This document shows positions 53,970 through 57,466 of a stretch of 57,466 nt of DNA, piece after piece. Where the stretch lies: contig JAFVUV010000001.1 of assembly GCA_017502525.1 (NCBI GenBank), positions 1-57,466 on the forward strand. Reading direction: 5' to 3'. Position 1 is the stretch's first letter; each line of letters opens with the position of its first letter. The notes under the pieces were generated by a model, which was not told the origin of the DNA, did not search any database, and saw only the letters and a list, made by a program, of their open reading frames with translations. The DNA is from Clostridia bacterium (GTDB taxonomy: Bacteria; Bacillota; Clostridia; Christensenellales; Borkfalkiaceae). The translations under genes were made by a program, and so were the position numbers.

Positions 53970-56561
53970 ATGAATGCTGAAAAATTTACACAAAAATCAA
54001 TTGAAGCGTTAAGTTCTGCAACGGAAGTAGCAAAGGAAAATGGAAATCAACAAATTACTTCGCTTCACCTTTTGCAAGCCCTTTTAACGGACGAAGAAGG
54101 CGTATGCGCAAGAGTAATTGAGAAAATGGGTATTTCCTCCAAGAAAATTATAGAAGACGTTGAATCTTCCATTGAAAAACTTGTAAAAGTACAAGGGAAG
54201 GGTGGAGAATACGTTTCACAAGACTTATCAGAAGTATTAAATTTTGCTGAAAAAAAGGCAAAAGAGATGAAAGATGAGTTTGTATCGGTTGAACATTTGC
54301 TTTATGGTATTATCGAAAAACCTTCAAAAGAAGTTTTTACCATTCTAAAAGATAATGGAATAACAAAGGAGAATTTTTTATCTGCACTTATGCAAATAAG
54401 AGGCAATACAAGAGTTACAAGCGATAACCCTGAATCAACTTATGATGTTTTGAATAAATACGGTGTGGATCTCGTTGAAAGGGCAAGACAACGTAAAATA
54501 GACCCTGTTATTGGTAGAGATGATGAGATAAGAAATGTAGTAAGAATCCTTTCTCGTAAAACAAAAAATAATCCCGTATTAATTGGTGAAGCGGGTGTTG
54601 GTAAAACGGCGATTGCTGAAGGTTTGGCAATACGTATTATGAAAGGCGATGTTCCTGACAGTTTAAAAAATCGTAAATTATTCTCCCTTGATATAGGAGC
54701 TTTGATTGCAGGAGCTAAATATAGAGGAGAGTTTGAAGAAAGATTAAAAGCTGTTTTATCTGAAGTAAAAAAATCAGAAGGGAATATTATTCTTTTCATT
54801 GACGAATTACACACAATAGTCGGCGCAGGCAAAACCGATGGAGCAATGGATGCGGGCAATCTATTGAAACCTATGCTTGCAAGAGGAGAATTGCATTGTA
54901 TAGGCGCAACAACGTTGGATGAATATCGAAAGTATATTGAAAAAGACCCTGCATTAGAACGTCGTTTTCAACCGGTAATGGTTAATGAGCCAACTGTTGA
55001 AGATACCATTTCTATTCTTCGTGGACTTAAAGAACGTTACGAGGTATATCACGGTGTAAAAATTCAAGATAATGCTATCATTGCAGCAGCCACTCTTTCA
55101 AATCGTTATATAAGCGATAGATTCTTGCCTGATAAAGCCATTGACCTTATTGATGAAGCTTGTGCAATGATTAAAACGGAAATAGATAGTATGCCGGCAG
55201 AAATGGATGGCGTTGCTCGTAAAATTATGCAACTTGAAATTGAAGAAGCAGCGCTTAAAAAGGAAACCGACGCATTATCTCAAAATCGCTTAAAAGCATT
55301 ACAAGACGAGCTTTCTTTACTGCGTAAAACCTATGACGAAATGAAAGAAAAGTTGAATAATGAAAAGGCTTCTATTTCAAAAGTTCAAACACTTCGTGAA
55401 GAAATTCAAAAGGTAAATAGTGATATAGAACACGCAGAAAGAGCGTACAACTTGAACTTGCTTGCCGAACTAAAGTATGGTAAGCTTCCTGAATTAAAGA
55501 AACAGTTAGAAGAGGCAGAAAAGGAATCTGCTAGTGTAAAATCTACGACAATGCTTCACGATAAAGTTACAGAAGAAGAGATTTCAAAAATCGTATCTAA
55601 ATGGACGGGGATACCTGTATCTAAATTGGTAGAAAGCGAACAAAGTAAGTTGCTTAATTTGGAAGACATTCTACACGAGAGAGTGATTGGTCAAGATGAG
55701 GCTGTAAAGAAAGTAAGCGAAGCTATTTTACGTTCAAGAGCGGGTATTCAAGATCCTAACCGTCCGATTGGATCGTTTATGTTTTTAGGTCCTACGGGTG
55801 TTGGTAAGACGGAACTTGCTAAAACTTTGGCTAAGACGCTTTTTGACGATGAAAAGAACATTATTCGAATTGATATGACCGAATATATGGAAAAGTTTAG
55901 TGTTTCTCGTTTAATTGGCGCGCCTCCGGGATATGTAGGGTATGATGAAGGTGGACAATTAACGGAAGCTGTTAGACGTAAGCCGTATTCCGTTGTGCTT
56001 TTCGATGAAATTGAAAAAGCGCATCCCGACGTTTTCAATATTTTACTTCAAGTCTTGGATGATGGCCGTATTACTGATTCTCAAGGACGAACGGTAGACT
56101 TCAAAAATACTATTATTATATTGACGTCTAATCTTGGCTCTTCGTATATCTTGGAGGGAATAAACGAAAATACGGGAGAAATTACTGAGGAAGCTAAAAA
56201 CGAAGTGAATAGGCTCTTGAAGACGCAGTTCCGCCCGGAATTTTTGAATCGTCTTGACGAAATCGTATTTTATAAGCCTCTCACACAAACCGAAACCAAA
56301 AAAATAGTAGGGTTGTTACTGAAAGGTTTAAAATCTCGTTTGGAAGAAAAAGAACTTCATCTTGAAGTAAGCGATGAGGCAATTGAACAGATAGTATCTG
56401 CTGGGTATGATCCAGTATTTGGTGCTCGTCCGCTCAAGAGATTTATTCAATCTAACGTTGAAACGCTTATTGCTAAAAAGATAGTGGCAGGAAGCTTAAA
56501 ACCTAACGACGTGCTTTTGCTTGACGTTGTAAATGGCGAACTTACGGTAAACGTAAAATAA
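53970..56561 (+). CDS. clpB: ClpB-type disaggregase
   Basis: AAA+ chaperone that extracts proteins from aggregates with DnaK/DnaJ, both encoded at the start of this window. The 863 residues have the N-terminal Clp repeat domain (1-145), NBD1 Walker [10 protein letters not shown] near 207, the ClpB coiled-coil middle domain (about 405-530), NBD2 Walker [10 protein letters not shown] near 607 and the C-terminal D2-small domain. The long middle domain separates it from ClpA/ClpC; there is no ClpP-binding loop visible. AAGGAGGT precedes the ATG by about ten bases. Confidence 0.96.
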   Translation: MNAEKFTQKSIEALSSATEVAKENGNQQITSLHLLQALLTDEEGVCARVIEKMGISSKKIIEDVESSIEKLVKVQGKGGEYVSQDLSEVLNFAEKKAKEMKDEFVSVEHLLYGIIEKPSKEVFTILKDNGITKENFLSALMQIRGNTRVTSDNPESTYDVLNKYGVDLVERARQRKIDPVIGRDDEIRNVVRILSRKTKNNPVLIGEAGVGKTAIAEGLAIRIMKGDVPDSLKNRKLFSLDIGALIAGAKYRGEFEERLKAVLSEVKKSEGNIILFIDELHTIVGAGKTDGAMDAGNLLKPMLARGELHCIGATTLDEYRKYIEKDPALERRFQPVMVNEPTVEDTISILRGLKERYEVYHGVKIQDNAIIAAATLSNRYISDRFLPDKAIDLIDEACAMIKTEIDSMPAEMDGVARKIMQLEIEEAALKKETDALSQNRLKALQDELSLLRKTYDEMKEKLNNEKASISKVQTLREEIQKVNSDIEHAERAYNLNLLAELKYGKLPELKKQLEEAEKESASVKSTTMLHDKVTEEEISKIVSKWTGIPVSKLVESEQSKLLNLEDILHERVIGQDEAVKKVSEAILRSRAGIQDPNRPIGSFMFLGPTGVGKTELAKTLAKTLFDDEKNIIRIDMTEYMEKFSVSRLIGAPPGYVGYDEGGQLTEAVRRKPYSVVLFDEIEKAHPDVFNILLQVLDDGRITDSQGRTVDFKNTIIILTSNLGSSYILEGINENTGEITEEAKNEVNRLLKTQFRPEFLNRLDEIVFYKPLTQTETKKIVGLLLKGLKSRLEEKELHLEVSDEAIEQIVSAGYDPVFGARPLKRFIQSNVETLIAKKIVAGSLKPNDVLLLDVVNGELTVNVK

Positions 56562-56574
56562 TATTATATAATGT

Positions 56575-56603
56575 CGGCAGCGGATTTTATTTCGCTGCCG
56601 TTT
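56575..56603 (+). terminator. Terminator of clpB
   Basis: Perfect 8-bp stem CGGCAGCG / CGCTGCCG with a T-rich loop and TTTATAT tail. Confidence 0.88.
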
Positions 56604-56651
56604 ATATATCAAAAATTTTTTCTTTTTTTATGATGCAGTACGTTCAAACGC

Positions 56652-56866
56652 TTGCCTTTTTTGGAGAAAAGCAGTATAATACTTGCAACAAAAGTTGAGT
56701 AGCCTTGATGCGTATGCTCGGCAAAAGACTACGAATAACAACGGTTTGCGGAAATATAGCATTTAGATATTTAGCAAATCAATCTACGAAAACAACACCG
56801 TGGTCGGTCTATTTTGTAATTTTTATTTATAAATAGATTGAGAGCAAGCTCAATTTGTGGTATAAT
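56652..56866 (+). promoter_or_regulatory. Two promoter-like elements in a gene-free region
   Basis: TTGCCT (56652-56657)-17-TATAAT (56675-56680) and TTGAGA (56838-56843)-17-TATAAT (56861-56866). AAATAGATTGA is repeated at 56831 and 56878, and a hairpin ATTGAG/CTCAAT overlaps the second promoter. The region 56604-57055 holds no convincing gene; it precedes the tet gene and may come from its mobile element. Confidence 0.5.
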
Positions 56867-56997
56867 GTTTTAGCTCAAATAGATTGACAAACAGTAATTT
56901 AGCTAATTCTGATTTATTCAACTGTTTATCTATTCTGAATGCCAAAAAGTCGGTATGATTGTTACATATAAGAGAAAGAAAAATTTATTTTAAGTAC

Positions 56998-57026
56998 TTG
57001 CTTTTTTAAGGCTGATATGATATAAT
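56998..57026 (+). promoter_or_regulatory. tet promoter
   Basis: TTGCTT (56998-57003), 17 bases, TATAAT (57021-57026), about 30 bases before the first leader peptide. Confidence 0.8.
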
Positions 57027-57055
57027 AGTTTCATTCCCGAAAAGGAGTAAAAAAT

Positions 57056-57079
57056 ATGCGGCAAGGTATTCTTAAATAA
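57056..57079 (+). CDS. tet leader peptide 1
   Basis: Seven-codon frame MRQGILK with AAGGAG ten bases before it. The same start is found ahead of tet(M) in Tn916-type elements. It overlaps the first arm of the leader's 12-bp inverted repeat, so ribosomes on it would affect leader folding. Confidence 0.7.
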   Translation: MRQGILK

Positions 57080-57290
57080 AACTATAATCAAATAGTGGGA
57101 ACAAAGAATTATGATAGTCCCTTTCGTGGGGGGCTTGGTTTTTGTACCCAATTTAAGAATACTTTTGCCTTATCAATTTTGACATATCCAAAAAACAGCA
57201 ATCATAAATAGGTGTATGCTGTATATGTGTATGTCCGCAAATTATAATCCCCAGTGGTAAAAGTATTTTACTGCCGGGGATTTTTATGCC
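57066..57290 (+). promoter_or_regulatory. tet transcription-attenuation leader
   Basis: Perfect 12-bp inverted repeat GTATTCTTAAAT (57066-57077) / ATTTAAGAATAC (57151-57162), then a terminator hairpin at 57246-57283 (AATCCCC ... GGGGATT, with internal G-T pairs) followed by TTTTT. In tet(M), a leader with this layout lets transcription reach the resistance gene when tetracycline slows leader translation. The match is by layout and partial sequence, from memory. Confidence 0.85.
57216..57260 (+). CDS. tet leader peptide 2
   Basis: Fourteen-residue frame MLYMCMSANYNPQW overlapping the terminator hairpin. Its Met-rich start resembles the leader peptide of tet(M), whose translation controls attenuation. 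Confidence 0.65.
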   Translation: MLYMCMSANYNPQW

Positions 57291-57319
57291 CTTTAGGGCT
57301 GTAAAATGAGGACAATCAC

Positions 57320-57466
57320 ATGAAAATAATCAATATTGGCATTCTTGCCCATGTAGACGCAGGAAAAACAACATTGACGGAAAGCCTGCTATACACCAGT
57401 GGAGCGATTGCGGAACAAGGAAACGTGGATAAAGGAACTACAAGAACAGACACTATGATTTTGGAA
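57320..57466 (+). CDS. Tetracycline ribosomal-protection protein, 5' end
   Basis: First 49 codons, open at the window edge. The start [20 protein letters not shown] with [11 protein letters not shown] is the G1 and switch region of the translational-GTPase class Tet(M)/Tet(O)/Tet(W), which dislodges tetracycline from the ribosome; these enzymes are about 640 residues. Exact class cannot be fixed from 49 residues ([10 protein letters not shown] is not a variant I can place). GAGG lies before the ATG. The preceding leader is of the tet(M) type. Confidence 0.93.
   Translation, partial: MKIINIGILAHVDAGKTTLTESLLYTSGAIAEQGNVDKGTTRTDTMILE

Overview
The window is a low-GC, bacterial chromosomal segment of Clostridia type (phylum Bacillota). 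Supporting signs are a DnaK of Gram-positive length, strong AGGAG-type ribosome sites, many sigma-A promoters of the TTGACA-17-TATAAT kind, a single-chain glycyl-tRNA synthetase, a collagen-like surface protein with a Cys-rich N-terminus, Sec lipoproteins, and a tet(M)-type tetracycline-resistance leader common in gut Firmicutes. A gut member of a deep clostridial lineage (Christensenellales-like) would fit, but that is inference; no rRNA is present to settle it.

Layout. 1-7 kb: chaperone and translation operon dnaK, two tandem YgjV-like membrane proteins, dnaJ, prmA, mtaB, hinT. 7-12 kb: ttcA-like gene, small-multidrug-export-like membrane protein, patatin, secreted ComEC-type hydrolase, collagen-like protein, thioesterase. 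12-18 kb: two small winged-helix/membrane-anchor proteins leading into uvrB-uvrA, then rpsU. 18-24 kb: nitroreductase, recF divergent from dnaA-mnmG. 23.5-24.7 kb: a divergent lipoprotein/XRE pair with palindromic operators, beside tRNA-Gln. 24.8-34 kb: U32 protein, small peptide plus secreted carbohydrate-binding protein, an isolated 30-residue peptide unit, a PHP/SDR/class II aldolase operon, and a second, broken small-peptide/secreted-protein pair. 34-51 kb: glyQS, glnS, guaB, CPBP protease, rlmH, M14 peptidase, tadA, prs, pth, mfd, a PrsA-like foldase, an exonuclease and a lone mazF.

51.3-57.5 kb looks accessory. It starts with a 5' half-tRNA-Arg remnant and an intact tRNA-Arg(CCU), followed by a promoter, a roughly 270-nt highly structured RNA candidate ending in a terminator, a SLOG-fold protein, an unknown basic protein, a ribbon-helix-helix protein in operon with clpB, and finally a complete tet attenuation leader with the first 49 codons of a ribosomal-protection tetracycline-resistance gene cut by the window edge.

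How the genes work together: most of the window is housekeeping (protein folding, tRNA modification and charging, DNA repair, nucleotide synthesis). The most interesting non-standard units are the tRNA-Arg-linked structured RNA/SLOG locus, the RHH-clpB operon, the short peptides placed before secreted proteins, the aldolase operon with a degenerate second aldolase domain, and the paired YgjV proteins inside the dnaK-dnaJ operon.
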